From the NCBI GenBank assembly GCA_963766375.1, contig CAVXZG010000019.1, positions 434,001-498,000 of the forward strand: 64,000 bases of DNA, read 5' to 3'. The notes beneath the pieces were generated by a model that was given only the letters and a program-made list of their open reading frames with translations, ran no database searches and was not told the origin of the DNA. Positions within the stretch are counted from its first letter, which is position 1. The number at the start of each line of letters is the position of its first letter. This document shows positions 53,277-62,108 of this stretch, in pieces. The translations under genes and the position numbers were made by a program. This DNA is from AC-32 sp963766375. Lineage in GTDB: Bacteria; Actinomycetota; Thermoleophilia; Gaiellales; Gaiellaceae.

Positions 53277-54158
53277 CTACGAGTCGAGTAGCCGCAGCTC
53301 GAGCACGTGCGAGGCGTCGAATCCGTCGATTCGGAGCGTCGCCCCTGCCGCGGCCACGGCCGCGCCCGCCGGCATCAGACCGACCAGCTCGGAGCCGACC
53401 ACCTCCGCCCCGCGCTCCGCTGCCTCCTGCTCCACGCGAGCGACGATCTCGTGCAGGGCGGCCGCCTCGAAGTCCTCCACGTTCATGCTCACCTGCACGA
53501 GCCCGGCCCGGGGCAGGTCGAGCCCGAGCGCCCGCACACCCGGGAAGCCGCCGCCGTGCTCGCGGACGAGGCCCGCGATCTCCCGCGCCGCGTCGAGCGA
53601 GCCGCGCAGGTTGACGTTGAAGGCGATCAGTGGCCCGCGGGCTCCCACGAGCACCCCGCCGGCCCGTTCGTCCAGCCGCGCGGGCCCGAAGTCCGGTGTG
53701 AGCTCACCGGCGTCGATCCGCTGCTGGAGCTCCTCCGGCCCGCCCCGGCGGAAGAACGCGGGCCCTCGCTCGGCGCCGAGCTCCCCGTACAGGAACGTGG
53801 GTAGCCCGAGCTCGGCGCCCACCCGCTCCGCCAGCCGCAGCGCCGCCTTCCGCGCCCGCCCGAGGTCTTCCGGAGCAAGCGGCACGAGCGGCACGACATC
53901 GGCCGCGCCGATCCGTGGATGCGCGCCCTCGTGCCTGCGCAGGTCGATCCGTTCGCGCGCGCAGGCGATTCCGAGCAGCAGCGCCTCGACGAGCTCGTCC
54001 TCGGAGCCGACGAGAGTGAAGACAGAGCGATTGTGGTCTTCGTCGGCGTGGACGTCGAGCAGTCGCGCCCGCGAGCCGAGCGCCTCGGCGAGCGCATCGA
54101 TCGTCGCCCGGTCTCGTCCCTCCGAGAAGTTCGGGACCGACTCGAGCGGTCGCGCCAC
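53277..54158 (-). CDS. ftcD: Glutamate formimidoyltransferase (formiminotransferase domain only)
   Basis: 293 residues. LESVPNFSEGRDRATIDALAEAL, VHADEDHNRSVFTLVG, HEGAHPRIGAADVVPLVPL and NVNLRGSLDAAREIAGLVRE are the formiminotransferase marks. It moves the formimino group from formiminoglutamate to tetrahydrofolate, finishing this hut route. The cyclodeaminase domain found in the animal enzyme is missing; no fchA is seen. The GTG has TAGACT 6 bases upstream, using a heptamer shared with the divergent methyltransferase gene. Confidence 0.92.
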   Translation of the reverse strand: MARPLESVPNFSEGRDRATIDALAEALGSRARLLDVHADEDHNRSVFTLVGSEDELVEALLLGIACARERIDLRRHEGAHPRIGAADVVPLVPLAPEDLGRARKAALRLAERVGAELGLPTFLYGELGAERGPAFFRRGGPEELQQRIDAGELTPDFGPARLDERAGGVLVGARGPLIAFNVNLRGSLDAAREIAGLVREHGGGFPGVRALGLDLPRAGLVQVSMNVEDFEAAALHEIVARVEQEAAERGAEVVGSELVGLMPAGAAVAAAGATLRIDGFDASHVLELRLLDS

Positions 54159-54163
54159 GTGCG

Positions 54164-54170
54164 TAGTCTA
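54164..54170. promoter_or_regulatory. Bidirectional -10 heptamer TAGTCTA between ftcD and a methyltransferase gene
   Basis: TAGTCT (plus) is 8 bases before the GTG at 54178 and TAGACT (minus) is 6 bases before the GTG at 54158. The two start codons are only 19 bases apart, so one heptamer must serve both genes and both mRNAs must be leaderless or nearly so. Confidence 0.65.
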
Positions 54171-54177
54171 GGAGGCG

Positions 54178-54765
54178 GTGAAGGCCTACTACGACCGCCG
54201 GGCCCCCGAATACGACGAGTGGTACCTCGGCTCGGGCCGCTTCGCCGAGCGAGACCGCCCCGGCTGGGACAAGGAGATGGAAGCGCTCCGCCGCACGCTC
54301 GAGGCGCTGCCACCGGCAAAAACGCTCGACGTCGCCTGCGGAACCGGGTTCCTGACGCGCCACCTTCCCGGCGAGATCGTCGGTCTCGACCAGAGCGAGT
54401 CCATGCTCGAGGAGGCGCGCCGCCAGGCGCCGAATGCGACCTATCTGAGCGGCGACGCACTCGCCTTGCCATTCGAGAACGGGTCCTTCGAGCGCGTCTT
54501 CACCGGCCACTTCTACGGTCATCTCGAACAGCCCGAGCGAGAGACGTTCTTGCGCGAGGCACGGCGACTCGCGCCCGAACTCCTGGTCGTCGACTCCGCG
54601 ATCCAGCCCGACGTGCCCGTCGAGGAGTGGCAGGAGCGGATCCTCAACGACGGGACTCGCTGGGAGGTCTTCAAGCGCTACTTCGCGCCGGAAGCGCTGG
54701 CCGCAGAGCTGGGCGGCGGCAGCACCGTCTTCGCCGGCCGCTGGTTCGTCGCCGTCCGCGCTTGA
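54178..54765 (+). CDS. Class I SAM-dependent methyltransferase
   Basis: 195 residues. KAYYDRRAPEYDEWYLG at the start is typical of ubiquinone/small-molecule methyltransferases; TLDVACGTGFLTRHL is motif I, VGLDQSESMLEEAR the SAM-ribose Asp strand, and GDALALPFENGSFERVFTGHFYGHL motif II/post. The substrate is unknown. It overlaps the glycosylase gene (TTGA). It is divergent from ftcD and shares its promoter heptamer, so the two may be co-regulated. Confidence 0.85.
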   Translation: MKAYYDRRAPEYDEWYLGSGRFAERDRPGWDKEMEALRRTLEALPPAKTLDVACGTGFLTRHLPGEIVGLDQSESMLEEARRQAPNATYLSGDALALPFENGSFERVFTGHFYGHLEQPERETFLREARRLAPELLVVDSAIQPDVPVEEWQERILNDGTRWEVFKRYFAPEALAAELGGGSTVFAGRWFVAVRA

Positions 54766-55367
54766 CCCGCCGGCGCTCGAGCTACCGCTCGATCGCGTCG
54801 CTCCAGCGCGACAACCGGGTGTGCCGCGCCTGCGCGGAGGAAGGCTTCCCGCTGGAGTCGCTGCCGATCGTCCAGCCCTACGAGGGCCAGCGCGCCTACA
54901 TGTTCGGCCAGGCCCCCGGCGTGGTCGAGGGGCAAGAACGACTCCCGTGGCGCGGCCGGGCCGGCCGGACGCTGCGCCGCTGGCTCGAGCTCGACGAGGA
55001 GGCGTTCTACGCCACCTTCTACTGCGCCTCGGTCACGCGCTGCTATCCGGGCAAGGCGCCGAGCGGCCGTGGCGACCGCACTCCGACGCCGCGTGAGCAG
55101 GAGCTCTGTTCGTTCTGGCGCGACTGGGAGCTCAGGCTGATCCGGCCGGGGCTGATCGTGCCGGTGGGAGGCCTCGCCGCTCGGCGCCTGCTGGGCCTGA
55201 AGAGCGTGACCGAGTGCGTCGGCAGCCGCTTCGAGCTGGACGACGCCGTCGCGATCCCGCTCCCCCACCCCTCTGGCGCAAGTAGCTGGCTGAACAATCC
55301 CGCCAATCGGGCGCGGGTGACCGAGGCGGTCGGGCTGATCCGGCAAGAGCTCGCGCACATCGGCTAG
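54762..55367 (+). CDS. Uracil-DNA glycosylase family protein (Fe-S type)
   Basis: 201 residues. Motif A is FGQAPGVVEGQERLPWRGRAG, motif B is LPHPSGASSWLN. Four Cys (CRAC near residue 22; TRCYPGKAP; and ELCSFW) match the 4Fe-4S cluster of family 4/5 glycosylases. It would excise uracil or related deaminated bases from DNA. The TTG start overlaps the methyltransferase stop; no other start fits the conserved N-terminus. Motif A lacks the usual Glu/Asp order of family 4, so it may be a family 5-like enzyme. Confidence 0.8.
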   Translation: MTRRRSSYRSIASLQRDNRVCRACAEEGFPLESLPIVQPYEGQRAYMFGQAPGVVEGQERLPWRGRAGRTLRRWLELDEEAFYATFYCASVTRCYPGKAPSGRGDRTPTPREQELCSFWRDWELRLIRPGLIVPVGGLAARRLLGLKSVTECVGSRFELDDAVAIPLPHPSGASSWLNNPANRARVTEAVGLIRQELAHIG

Positions 55368-55394
55368 CCGCCGACGGCGGCTAAATTGGAACCG

Positions 55395-57197
55395 ATGCCC
55401 GAAACACCCCGCTATCGCGACACCTTTGCCCGACTGCTCGGGTTCCTGCGGCCGTACAAGGTCTCCCTGATCGTCTCGATCCTCCTGGCGATCGGGTCAC
55501 AAATCGCCCAGATCGCCGTCATCTGGATCACGAAGGACGTAATCGACACTGCGATCCAGCCGCACGACGAGGAGAAGCTCTGGTTCTACGTCGGGGCGAT
55601 CGTGGTCTTGGGAGCCATTCGTGCCGTGCTCATGGCGGCCCGGCGCCTCATCTCCGGCCGACAGGCCCTGGCGGTCGAGATGGACATGCGCCAAGGGCTC
55701 TATTCGCACCTCGTTCGGCTCTCCTTCGGCTTCTACGACCGCCATCAGACCGGCCAGCTGATGTCGAGGGCGACCGTCGACCTGCAAGGCGTCCGCTTCT
55801 TCCTCGGCTACGGGCTGATCTTCTTCTTCCAGAACGTGCTCACGGTGGTCTCTGTGACCGTGGTGCTGTTCTTCTTCGAGTGGCAACTCGCGCTGATCGT
55901 GCTCGCGGTGATGCCGATCCTGATCGCGCTTGCCTACCGTTACAGCCACGTCGCCCACCCGACGCTCCGCGACGTGCAGCAGAAGCTGGCGGACGTCGCG
56001 ACGGTGGCCGAGGAGAACATCGTCGGCGTCCACGTGGTCAAGTCGTTCGCGCAGGAGCCGCAGGAATCGGCCAAGTTCCACGCGCGCTCGGAGGAGGTGT
56101 TCCGTCAGACGGTGCGGGCGAACCGGCAGCGGGCGCTCTACGTCCCGTTCATCTCGTGGGTGCCGATGCTGGCGCAGGCCGCGGTGTTGCTGATCGGCGC
56201 CCGGATGGTGACGAGCGGCCAGCTCACCGTCGGCGGCTTCGTCGCCTTCAACCTCTACCTGGGCATGCTCGTGATGCCGCTGCGCTCGCTCGGAATGTGG
56301 ATCGGCCAGGCCCAGCGCGCGACGGCCTCCGGCGAGCGGATCTTCGAGATCATGGACGAGCCGGAAGAGATCGCCGACCGGCCCGACGCGGTCGGCTTGC
56401 CTGCGGGCGGCGGCCACCTTCGCTTCGAGAACGTGCGCTTCGAGTACCTCGAGGGCCGACCCGTGCTCGACGGTGTGGAGCTCGACGTGGCGCCCGGCAA
56501 GACGATCGCCCTGATCGGCCAGACCGGCGCGGGCAAGACGACTCTCACCTCGCTCGTGCCGCGCTTCTACGACGTCACCGAGGGGCGCGTGACCGTGGAC
56601 GGAACCGATGTGAGAGACATCGAGCTGACCGCGCTCCGCCACGCGATTGGAGTCATCTCACAGGATCCATTCCTGTTCTCCGCCAGCGTGCGGGAGAACA
56701 TCACCTTCGGCGTGCCCGACCTCGACGACGCGGAGGTCGAGCGGATCGCGCGGTTGGCCCAGGCGCACGAGTTCGTCGAGCAGCTTCCCAACGGCTACGA
56801 CACCGTGATCGGCGAGCGCGGCATCACCCTCTCGGGCGGCCAGCGCCAGCGGCTGGCGATCGCACGGGCACTCGCGGTCGACCCGCGGATCCTCATCCTC
56901 GACGACGCGACCGCTTCGGTCGACGCGACCACCGAGGCCCGGATCCGTCTCGGCCTGCGCGAGGCGATGGAGAACCGGACGACGCTGATCATCGCCCACC
57001 GCCTCTCGACGATCGCCCTCGCGGACGAGGTGGTCGTCCTGGACGAGGGCCGCATCGCGGCACGCGGCACCCATGACGAGCTGCTGCTGACGAGCACCGT
57101 CTACCGCGACATCTACGAGCACGGCCTGCTGGAGCGCCAGTTCGCCGACGCCGTCGAGGCGCGAGCCGGCGAGCAGGCCTTGGAGGCGGCCTCGTGA
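55395..57197 (+). CDS. ABC exporter half-transporter (permease-ATPase), subunit 1
   Basis: 600 residues. Six membrane helices (about 20-310) precede the ATPase: Walker A IGQTGAGKTTL, signature LSGGQRQR, Walker B ILILDDATASVD, and the switch His in IIAHRLS. The catalytic Glu after Walker B is Asp (LDD), so this subunit carries a degenerate ATP site but a normal signature. It pairs with the next gene as a heterodimeric exporter (TM287/288, BmrCD type). TAAATT lies 7 bases before the ATG. The substrate (drug, lipid, peptide) is unknown. Confidence 0.92.
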   Translation: MPETPRYRDTFARLLGFLRPYKVSLIVSILLAIGSQIAQIAVIWITKDVIDTAIQPHDEEKLWFYVGAIVVLGAIRAVLMAARRLISGRQALAVEMDMRQGLYSHLVRLSFGFYDRHQTGQLMSRATVDLQGVRFFLGYGLIFFFQNVLTVVSVTVVLFFFEWQLALIVLAVMPILIALAYRYSHVAHPTLRDVQQKLADVATVAEENIVGVHVVKSFAQEPQESAKFHARSEEVFRQTVRANRQRALYVPFISWVPMLAQAAVLLIGARMVTSGQLTVGGFVAFNLYLGMLVMPLRSLGMWIGQAQRATASGERIFEIMDEPEEIADRPDAVGLPAGGGHLRFENVRFEYLEGRPVLDGVELDVAPGKTIALIGQTGAGKTTLTSLVPRFYDVTEGRVTVDGTDVRDIELTALRHAIGVISQDPFLFSASVRENITFGVPDLDDAEVERIARLAQAHEFVEQLPNGYDTVIGERGITLSGGQRQRLAIARALAVDPRILILDDATASVDATTEARIRLGLREAMENRTTLIIAHRLSTIALADEVVVLDEGRIAARGTHDELLLTSTVYRDIYEHGLLERQFADAVEARAGEQALEAAS

Positions 57198-58999
57198 GGG
57201 TCTGGCAGCCTGGCAGCCACCTGATGCGGGAGCGCGGCGCCCGGGTGGACGACTGGTCCTGGAAGCGCACCCGCCGGCGGCTCGGGATGCTCGCCCGCCT
57301 GACGCGGCCCTATCCGACGCGCACGATCCTTTCGCTGGTCTCGCTGCTCCTCGCGACGGCGACCGCGCTCTTGCCGCCGCTTTTGGCGAAGTACGCAGTC
57401 GACGACGGGATCCAGCAGCAGAACCTCGAAGCGCTCTGGTGGATCGTCGGGGCGTTCCTCGTCGCCGGCCTGCTCAACTGGGCGATGAGCTACGCGCAGA
57501 CCTACCTGACCGGCTGGGTGGGCGAGCGGATCCTCGCCGACCTGCGCAACAAGCTCTTCGACCACCTCCAGCGCCTCTCGCTCGGCTTCTACGAGCGCAA
57601 CCGCGCAGGCGTGATCATCAGCAGGCTGACCAACGACGTGGAGGCGATCGACCAACTGGTCACCGATGGCGTCACGAGCCTGGTCCAGAACACGCTCACG
57701 CTCGTCGGCACTGCGATCCTGCTCTTCTTCCTCGACTGGCGCCTCGCCCTCGCCACGCTGCTCGTGATCCCGTTCATGAGCATCGCGACGATCATCTTCC
57801 GCGTCCGCTCCTCCCGCGCCTACGCGGCGGTGCGGGAGCGGCTCGGTCTCGTCACCGCCACCCTGGCGGAGGACATAGCCGGCATGCGCATCGTCCAGGC
57901 CTTCACGCGTGAACGGACGAGCACGGAGAACTTCCGCAAGGTGACCGAGCGCTACCGCGAGTCGAACATGGAGACCGTCGTCCTGAACGGCCTCTATTTC
58001 CCGTTCGTCGACTTGCTCTCCTCGGTCGCGCTGGCGGTCGTCCTCGGCTACGGCGGCCACCTCTACTTCCAGGGCGACGTCACGCTCGGGACGCTCTTCG
58101 CGTTCATGCTCTACGTCCAGAACTTCTTCGACCCGGTGCAGCAGCTCTCGCAGCTCTACAACACCTTCCTTTCTGCGACAGCCGCGCTCGACAAGATCTC
58201 GGACGTCCTCGACGAGGAGCCCGAGGTGGTCGACAAGCCGGACGCGACGCCGCTCCCGCACGTCGAGGGGCGCGTCCGCTTCGAGAACGTCAGGTTCGGC
58301 TACGGCGACGGTCCGGAGGTGCTGCACGGGCTCGACCTCGACGTGCCGGCCGGCACGACCGTCGCGCTCGTCGGGCACACCGGAGCCGGCAAGTCGACGA
58401 TCGCGAAGCTGCTCGCGCGCTTCTACGACCCGCGTGAGGGCCGGATCACAATCGACGGGAACGACCTACGCGACGTGACGCAGTCGTCGCTGCGCCGCCA
58501 GCTCGGAATCGTGCCCCAGGAGGGCTTCCTCTTCGCCGGGACGGTGAGCGACAACATCGCCTTCGGGCGTCCAGACGCGGCGGCGGCGGAGATCGTCAGC
58601 GCGGCCGAGACGATCGGCGCCCACGAGTTCGTCAGCAAGCTCGAGAACGGCTACGACACGCAGCTGCAGGAGCGTGGCACGCGGCTCTCGCTCGGTCAGC
58701 GCCAGCTCGTCGCGCTCGGCCGCGCCCTGCTTGCCGACCCGCGCATCCTGATCCTCGACGAGGCCACTTCGTCGGTGGACATCGGCACCGAGCGCAAGAT
58801 CGAGCGGGCTCTCCGAAAGCTCCTCACGGGCCGCACGGCCTTCGTGATCGCGCATCGCTTGTCCACGATCCGCGACGCGGACCTGATCGTCGTGCTCGAG
58901 CACGGCGAGGTGATCGAACAGGGCACGCACGAGGAACTCCTCCAGAAGCGCGGCCTCTACACCTCGCTCTACGGCGACTGGGCCGCAGACGTGGCTTGA
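57194..58999 (+). CDS. ABC exporter half-transporter (permease-ATPase), subunit 2
   Basis: 601 residues: six membrane helices (about 45-335), Walker A VGHTGAGKST, signature LSLGQRQ, Walker B ILILDEATSSVD with the catalytic Glu, and VIAHRLS. Its signature has Leu for the first Gly (LSLGQ), while Walker B is normal: the mirror image of subunit 1. So the pair makes one proper site (this Walker A/B plus the LSGGQ of subunit 1) and one degenerate site. The GTG overlaps the first gene's stop (GTGA). Confidence 0.92.
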   Translation: MRVWQPGSHLMRERGARVDDWSWKRTRRRLGMLARLTRPYPTRTILSLVSLLLATATALLPPLLAKYAVDDGIQQQNLEALWWIVGAFLVAGLLNWAMSYAQTYLTGWVGERILADLRNKLFDHLQRLSLGFYERNRAGVIISRLTNDVEAIDQLVTDGVTSLVQNTLTLVGTAILLFFLDWRLALATLLVIPFMSIATIIFRVRSSRAYAAVRERLGLVTATLAEDIAGMRIVQAFTRERTSTENFRKVTERYRESNMETVVLNGLYFPFVDLLSSVALAVVLGYGGHLYFQGDVTLGTLFAFMLYVQNFFDPVQQLSQLYNTFLSATAALDKISDVLDEEPEVVDKPDATPLPHVEGRVRFENVRFGYGDGPEVLHGLDLDVPAGTTVALVGHTGAGKSTIAKLLARFYDPREGRITIDGNDLRDVTQSSLRRQLGIVPQEGFLFAGTVSDNIAFGRPDAAAAEIVSAAETIGAHEFVSKLENGYDTQLQERGTRLSLGQRQLVALGRALLADPRILILDEATSSVDIGTERKIERALRKLLTGRTAFVIAHRLSTIRDADLIVVLEHGEVIEQGTHEELLQKRGLYTSLYGDWAADVA

Positions 59000-59091
59000 A
59001 CAGGCCACTTGCGCACCGGTCCGAAACATTAGCGCGACACCCCTGAAACGAGTGATAGCCGCCGCGAAGAGGCAGCCCGATCTTGGGGTGA

Positions 59092-59757
59092 GTGACCCGC
59101 GTTCGTATCGCCTTGTTCGCGGGGGTCTTGGCCCTCGCTTCCGTCTTGTTCGCTCCGGCGGCGCTCGCGTGCGCCCGCGGCTACTCCTACGCCGGGCTCT
59201 ACAGCTCGTCGAAGGCCTCCGGAGTGGCGGCCACCCTCAGCATGCTCGAGGCTCCGAGCGTCCCCAGCGGCCACGTCGCCGGCTGGGTCGGCGTCGGCGG
59301 CCCCGGCCTCGGCCCGAACGGCGAGGACGAGTGGCTCCAGGTCGGCCTCGCTTCCTTCGCCGGCTCGACCGAAGGCCACCTCTATTACGAGCTGGCCCAA
59401 CCGGGCCGGGAGCCTCAGTACACCGAGCTCGCCTCCGGGATCCAGCCGGGCGAGAAGCAGCGCGTCGCCCTGCTCGAGCTTCCCTTCGCCCATGACAGCT
59501 GGGTCGTCGTCTCCGGCGCCGGAGTCGCCGGGCCTTTCTACCTGCCGCGCAGCCACAAGGCCTGGGAGCCGATCGCGACCGCCGAGAGCTACTCGGACGG
59601 CGCCGCCTGCAATCGCTACGCCTACCGGTTCGGCGGAGTCCAGCTGGCCCGTCCGAACGGCAGCTGGCACAACCTTCGGCACGGCCTCGAGCTTCAGGAT
59701 CCGGGGCTCAGCCTGCGCCGACACGGCGCCTCCGCGTTCAGCGCTTCCACGGCCTGA
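59092..59757 (+). CDS. Secreted protein of unknown function
   Basis: 221 residues. A signal peptide (IALFAGVLALASVLFAPAALA) ends before CARGYSYAGLYSS, probably cut by signal peptidase I; the Cys directly after could hint at a lipoprotein, but the lipobox is poor. The mature part is Gly/Ser/Tyr-rich, beta-like, with WVGVGGPGLGPNGEDEWLQVGLASF and YYELAQPGREPQYTEL, resembling concanavalin-like or carbohydrate-facing actinobacterial exoproteins. The GTG start has no clear hexamer close by. It is in the same direction as the ABC exporter, 92 bases later. Confidence 0.7.
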   Translation: MTRVRIALFAGVLALASVLFAPAALACARGYSYAGLYSSSKASGVAATLSMLEAPSVPSGHVAGWVGVGGPGLGPNGEDEWLQVGLASFAGSTEGHLYYELAQPGREPQYTELASGIQPGEKQRVALLELPFAHDSWVVVSGAGVAGPFYLPRSHKAWEPIATAESYSDGAACNRYAYRFGGVQLARPNGSWHNLRHGLELQDPGLSLRRHGASAFSASTA

Positions 59758-59803
59758 ACCCGCGCATACCTTGGTTACACTTCTCCGAACGGCAACCGCA
59801 CGT

Positions 59804-59874
59804 TGCGGGGTCGTCTAATGGTAGGACGCTCGGCTCTGGACCGAGTAGTCTAGGTTCGAATCCTAGCCCCGCAG
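59804..59874 (+). tRNA. tRNA-Gln (CTG)
   Basis: Full cloverleaf: acceptor TGCGGGG/CCCCGCA, D arm with AATGGTAG, anticodon stem CTCGG/CCGAG with loop CTCTGGA (anticodon CTG), T arm with GGTTCGAATCC. CCA is not encoded. A TACACT hexamer at 59776-59781 is a likely -10 box, and a strong terminator follows at 59883. Confidence 0.95.
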
Positions 59875-59882
59875 CCTTCGCG

Positions 59883-59909
59883 AAAAGCCCTGCACCAGCA
59901 GGGCTTTTT
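59883..59909. terminator. Bidirectional intrinsic terminator after tRNA-Gln
   Basis: AAAAGCCCTGC-ACCA-GCAGGGCTTTT plus one more T: an 11-base stem with A-run and T-run, so it can stop the tRNA-Gln transcript and, from the other side, the lipoprotein gene whose TGA overlaps it. This is the only textbook rho-independent terminator seen in the window. Confidence 0.92.
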
Positions 59910-60385
59910 CATGGGCTTCCGCCGGTGGGGTTGTAGCCGAGGTTGATCAGCTGCAGGGCCGCGTCCCGAATCTCCGCCACGGCGGGATCCGAGGCCAGGG
60001 TGATCTTGAACCGGAGGAGCCTGGCGAAGTCGCCGCGTTCTGCGTCCTTGCGCACAGCGGTCACCTCATCGGCGATCTCGTTGACTCCCTTCGCGAGCGA
60101 CTGTGTGGGCTCGACGGCATCGTCCGGCGGCTTCATCGAGTTGAGCTCCGAGGCCGCCTCGCGGAGCTTCGACTCGCCGTCCTTGAGCGCCGACACCGCG
60201 CGGTCGTGATCGGCGGGGCTGATCGTCACGAGCTTCTGCAGCGTGGAGCCCTGGAGAGGCTGCAGGATCGCCCCGATCTTCGCCTCGTACTCCGACTTCG
60301 AGAGCTGCTCGTTTCCGCCACCGCCGCAGGACGAGACCACGAGCACCAGGCCAAACGCCGGTATCAACAGGAGAAGCCGCTTCAC
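59909..60385 (-). CDS. Putative lipoprotein
   Basis: 158 residues. Signal peptide MKRLLLLIPAFGLVLVVSSC with lipobox VSSC, then GGGGNEQLSKSEYEAKIGAILQP and mostly helical sequence (VSALKDGESKLREAASELNSMKPP, GVNEIADEVTAVRKDAE). It is likely lipid-anchored on the outer face of the membrane. Helical bundles of this kind are common in actinobacterial lipoproteins of unknown role. TATCCT lies 7 bases before the GTG. Its stop lies inside the shared terminator. Confidence 0.78.
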   Translation of the reverse strand: MKRLLLLIPAFGLVLVVSSCGGGGNEQLSKSEYEAKIGAILQPLQGSTLQKLVTISPADHDRAVSALKDGESKLREAASELNSMKPPDDAVEPTQSLAKGVNEIADEVTAVRKDAERGDFARLLRFKITLASDPAVAEIRDAALQLINLGYNPTGGSP

Positions 60386-60457
60386 GCGGCGGAGGATAGT
60401 CGGCGGCTGAAGCTGGCTGCGGTTGCGGCCCAGGTCGCTACACTAAGCCCCCGCTTC

Positions 60458-60530
60458 GGCGCATTCGTCTAGTGGCCTAGGACACCGCCCTCTCACGGCG
60501 GCGGCACGGGTTCGAATCCCGTATGCGCCT
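60458..60530 (+). tRNA. tRNA-Glu (CTC)
   Basis: Acceptor GGCGCAT/ATGCGCC, D arm with AGTGGCCTAGG, anticodon stem CCGCC/GGCGG with loop CTCTCAC (anticodon CTC), T arm CGGGTTCGAATCCCG. CCA is not encoded. TACACT at 60439-60444 is the likely -10 box, 13 bases upstream, the same hexamer as for tRNA-Gln. Confidence 0.95.
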
Positions 60531-60585
60531 CTTTGCAGTTCCGCCGGCGCTGCCGATGCGATCGGGCATAGACGGCCGCAGCAGG

Positions 60586-62097
60586 CTAGGCGCCTAGCTC
60601 GGCGAGCAGCGGCCCGGTGTCGAGCGGCTCGAAGCCGATGCGGCCGGCGATCTCTTCGCTCGACGGGCGCGTGCCCTCGCTGAACAGGGCGCGCAGGCGC
60701 TTGCCGGTCTCCTCGCTCGCCCACCACTCGTCGCCGACCTCGCGCTCGAGATGGGCGCGCAGCTGGGCCGCGCGGATCCACGCGCGGAGATAGTCGGCCG
60801 AGTAGAAGCCCGCGTCCATGTCCGCGAGGTAGCCCTCCTCGCGGTAGCGCATCCCGGTGGCCTCCGTCAGCCGCTCGGAGTAACCCGCCGAGGTGCCGCC
60901 GTCCTCCGAGAAACGGCCCCAGAAGTCCAGCTCGAACTGGAGCTTCGCCACGTAGCGCCGGAAGAGCAGCGCCTCCATGAACACGGTTGCCTCTGCGTTC
61001 TCGGCGGCCTGCTCGTCGGAGAGGCCGAAGTAGCGCGCATGCCAGCCGGGCTGGCGCGAGATCGCCTCGACGATGTACGAGTAGATCTCCGTCAGCGCGT
61101 GGTCGCGGGAGATGTTGCGGAAGGTGTAGGGCAGCGACGGATCGACGCCCGCGTAGTGCAGCGCGTGCCCGGCCTCGTGCAGGAACGCCTGGTAGTCGTG
61201 GAGCCCGCCCTGTGCGCGCGTGATCAGGTGGACGACCTGCGGCGGGTCGGCGGGAATCACGCAGGCCCGAGGCGACTTCTGCGGCCGGTCGTCGAGGTCG
61301 AGCTTGATGTTCGGCTCCGCCTCGAGATCGAAGCCGAGGCGCACGAGTGTGTCCATGCAGATCGGGACCGCGCGCTCCTTCGTGTAGATGCTCTCGAGCG
61401 GCGACAGACGGCGCAGGTAGGAGACGTGCGAGGAGGACGGAACGGCCTCGCGCTCCGGGCCGAGCAGTCGCTCGAACCAGGTCTCGCGCAGGCGCGCGTA
61501 GACCCTTTCGGCCGCCGCGCTGGCCTCGGCCAGGGCGCGCTCGAGCTCGTGGATGGAGATCGCCTTCTCCTCCTCGGTACGAGCGATCGGATCATCCGAG
61601 CCCGTGACCTCGGCCTCGAGCTCCTCCCCGGCCCGCAGGACCTCGCGCCGCTCGTCGTTGAACGTCGCCGAGAGCTCGTTGGCCAGCCTGCCGAGCTCCT
61701 CGCGGTCGGCGTACTCCGGCAGCACCGCGAGCTGCGCCTGGGCAGTCCGCAGCGGCAGCTCCTTGCCCTGGAACTCGACGCGCGCAGCCAGGATCGCGTT
61801 TTCCAGCGCATCCTCGCGGGCGGCGAGCTCGCCTGAGATCAGCCCCGCCTCGCAGGTCTTCCGCAGCCGGTAGAGCCGCTCGTGCTCCTCGCCGCCCGCC
61901 GACTCCTCCTCGGCCTGGCGCAAGGCCTGGAGCTGGTCACGCGTGAAGAGCTCGGCGTACCGGGCGACGATCGCCGCGCGCTCGGAGACCTCCTTCTCTC
62001 CCACGCGAACAGCCCGGCCTTCTTCCGCGCGCTCGAAGAGGTAGCGCTGCAGGCGTGATTCGTAGTCGGCTGGGCGCAGGACGGCGGCGACGCTCAT
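60586..62097 (-). CDS. M3-like zinc metallopeptidase (HEAGH)
   Basis: 503 residues. The metal site is FLHEAGHALHY (about 304-314), an HExxH variant as in M3 oligopeptidases, and ALTEIYSYIVE about 25 residues later supplies the third (Glu) ligand. The N-terminal 250 residues are helical, with Glu/Arg-rich coils (ALRQAEEESAGGEEHERLYRLR). No signal peptide, so it is cytoplasmic. It likely cleaves oligopeptides. The family is recognised only at motif level. TAGATT lies 8 bases before the ATG, just after the response-regulator stop. Confidence 0.75.
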   Translation of the reverse strand: MSVAAVLRPADYESRLQRYLFERAEEGRAVRVGEKEVSERAAIVARYAELFTRDQLQALRQAEEESAGGEEHERLYRLRKTCEAGLISGELAAREDALENAILAARVEFQGKELPLRTAQAQLAVLPEYADREELGRLANELSATFNDERREVLRAGEELEAEVTGSDDPIARTEEEKAISIHELERALAEASAAAERVYARLRETWFERLLGPEREAVPSSSHVSYLRRLSPLESIYTKERAVPICMDTLVRLGFDLEAEPNIKLDLDDRPQKSPRACVIPADPPQVVHLITRAQGGLHDYQAFLHEAGHALHYAGVDPSLPYTFRNISRDHALTEIYSYIVEAISRQPGWHARYFGLSDEQAAENAEATVFMEALLFRRYVAKLQFELDFWGRFSEDGGTSAGYSERLTEATGMRYREEGYLADMDAGFYSADYLRAWIRAAQLRAHLEREVGDEWWASEETGKRLRALFSEGTRPSSEEIAGRIGFEPLDTGPLLAELGA

Positions 62098-62108
62098 CGC
62101 TGCTGAAT

